Positions 11,011 through 11,903 of a stretch of 11,903 nucleotides of DNA are shown piece by piece; the stretch's first letter is position 1, and each line of letters begins with the position of its first letter. The position numbers were made by a program, and so were the translations under genes. The notes beneath the pieces were generated by a model. That model was given only the letters and a program-made list of their open reading frames with translations. It did no database searches and had not been told where the DNA came from. This stretch comes from Pseudomonadota bacterium (GTDB lineage Bacteria; Pseudomonadota; Gammaproteobacteria; Burkholderiales; Burkholderiaceae_C). Location: contig JAUPTP010000024.1 in assembly GCA_030918015.1 (NCBI GenBank), forward strand, positions 1 to 11,903. The letters run 5' to 3'.

Positions 11011-11820
11011 ATGGAATCCTTGATTGACGACCCTCTTGGAAGCGGCCTGCTGCTGGCCGGCGGCCTGATCCTCGTCGCGCTGCTGGTGTGGCTGCAGCGG
11101 TCGAGGAACGAGACGGCTCCCCGGCATCCGGACCGCTCCGGCACCCGGCTGGGCCGACCGCGGACCCTGGATGACGTCGACACGGTCATGGGCTGGCCGC
11201 CCCAGGCCACCCGCGTTCTGACCCTGAGGCACCAGCGCGGCATGGAGGTGCTGCGCCGCGCCATGCCGGGCCACCTGATCCTGGCGCAGGTGCCGCTGTC
11301 GCACTTTCTCAAGGTGCCGACGCGCCTGTCGTATGTCGAGTGGATGCGTCGGGTGGGCCACGTCTGCGTCGACCTGATGGTCTGCGATGCCGCCTCGAAC
11401 GTGATCGCCATCATCGAGGTGCGCCAGGCCGACAAGATCGAGTCCGAGCGCGCCCGCAAGCGGCACCAGCGTGTCGAGCGCGTTCTGCGTGCCGCAGGCA
11501 TCCCGCTGCATGTCTGGAACGAGGCGCTGATGCCGGATCCGGTGGCCGTGCGCCGGGCCCTGCTCCCCGAGGACCAGGAAGCCGAGCGCCATGTGAGCGA
11601 CACCGGCCCGGACACGCATCCGCTGGGTCAGTCCGGTCTGCGCCGGCCGCCCAAGCGGGATCTGGAGCCTCCGGGCAGCACCTGGTTCGACGAGTTGCAT
11701 GCCACCCAGCCCTTGCGTCTGGACGACGGCGTGAAGGTGACGATGTCGGGCCCCCGGCCTGCACCGCAGCAGCCGGCCGCGGTCGCGGGCCGCCCCGGCC
11801 CGGCCCTGCCGTCACGCTGA
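11011..11820 (+). CDS. Membrane-anchored DUF2726 domain protein, function unknown
   Basis: This gene encodes 269 residues: one N-terminal transmembrane segment (about 11-28), a short basic linker, a globular domain (about 68-185) and a Pro/Ala-rich, probably disordered tail (about 195-269). I assign the globular part to DUF2726 from its pattern (LTLRHQRGMEVLRRAMPG..., VDLMVCDAASNVIAIIEVR, ARKRHQRVERVLRAAGIPLHVW); I did not search. DUF2726 is related to the restriction-endonuclease-like PD-(D/E)XK fold. Here Asp121 and Glu136 could be the acidic pair, but the third position is Arg138 (EVR) rather than Lys, so nuclease activity is doubtful. The anchor would leave the domain in the cytoplasm if the N-terminus is outside. 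ATG at 11011 has only a poor GGA ribosome site 1 nt away. It stands alone between ffh and a leftward terminator. No function can be assigned. Confidence 0.8.
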   Translation: MESLIDDPLGSGLLLAGGLILVALLVWLQRSRNETAPRHPDRSGTRLGRPRTLDDVDTVMGWPPQATRVLTLRHQRGMEVLRRAMPGHLILAQVPLSHFLKVPTRLSYVEWMRRVGHVCVDLMVCDAASNVIAIIEVRQADKIESERARKRHQRVERVLRAAGIPLHVWNEALMPDPVAVRRALLPEDQEAERHVSDTGPDTHPLGQSGLRRPPKRDLEPPGSTWFDELHATQPLRLDDGVKVTMSGPRPAPQQPAAVAGRPGPALPSR

Positions 11821-11859
11821 GAAGCACAGGCTCAGCGCACGCGCAGGAATCATCCGCAC

Positions 11860-11889
11860 AAAAAAAGAGCCCCGGCATGTGCCGGGGCT
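11860..11889 (-). terminator. Rho-independent terminator reading leftward
   Basis: AGCCCCGGC (11868-11876) and GCCGGGGCT (11881-11889) form a perfect 9-bp stem with loop ATGT. Seven A residues at 11860-11866 become a T run after the hairpin on the minus strand. It therefore ends a minus-strand transcript arriving from beyond the right edge; TAA at 11898-11900 on the minus strand could be that gene's stop codon. On the plus strand the hairpin is followed by TCGAAG, so termination of the DUF2726 transcript here would be weak. Confidence 0.85.
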
Positions 11890-11903
11890 TCGAAGCCTTA
11901 GCG

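Overview
The window is a high-GC bacterial chromosome segment, most likely from a betaproteobacterium of the order Burkholderiales (my inference). The reasons are G/C-rich codon third positions throughout, the gene order ccsA - small PP0621-like gene - pilS - pilR - ampD beside a divergent ffh, and a class Ia ribonucleotide reductase with a long NrdA. It reads as core genome. I see no mobile element, CRISPR array, tRNA, rRNA or phage gene.

Layout: positions 1-9452 are read almost entirely from the minus strand. From right to left these are a cytochrome c assembly protein (8622-9452), a very small membrane-anchored Cys/His protein (8361-8609), the sensor kinase PilS (6377-8353), the sigma54-type response regulator PilR (4911-6368) and AmpD (4294-4914). 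Gaps of 12 and 7 nt, a third junction at most 8 nt apart, and a 4-nt ATGA overlap indicate one operon. Just after ampD comes a regulatory block (4233-4285) with two NrdR boxes 31 bp apart and an extended -10. It drives nrdA (1147-4056). nrdB follows 165 nt later (981 to beyond the left edge) and appears to have its own promoter. On the plus strand are ffh (9491-10882), divergent from the ccsA-like gene, and a membrane-anchored DUF2726 protein (11011-11820). The right end holds a leftward intrinsic terminator (11860-11889), which implies a convergent gene just outside the window.

Functional picture: nrdA and nrdB encode the two subunits of the aerobic enzyme that makes dNTPs, under predicted NrdR control. 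PilS and PilR form the two-component system that normally switches on type IV pilin transcription through sigma54. AmpD recycles anhydro-muropeptides in the cytoplasm. The ccsA-like protein serves cytochrome c maturation, and Ffh is the GTPase of the signal recognition particle.

I did not find a new multi-gene system. The points most worth a second look are the mutually inverted NrdR boxes, the degraded G1 box and long N-terminus of PilS, the small Cys/His protein, and the DUF2726 protein with an altered nuclease-like core.
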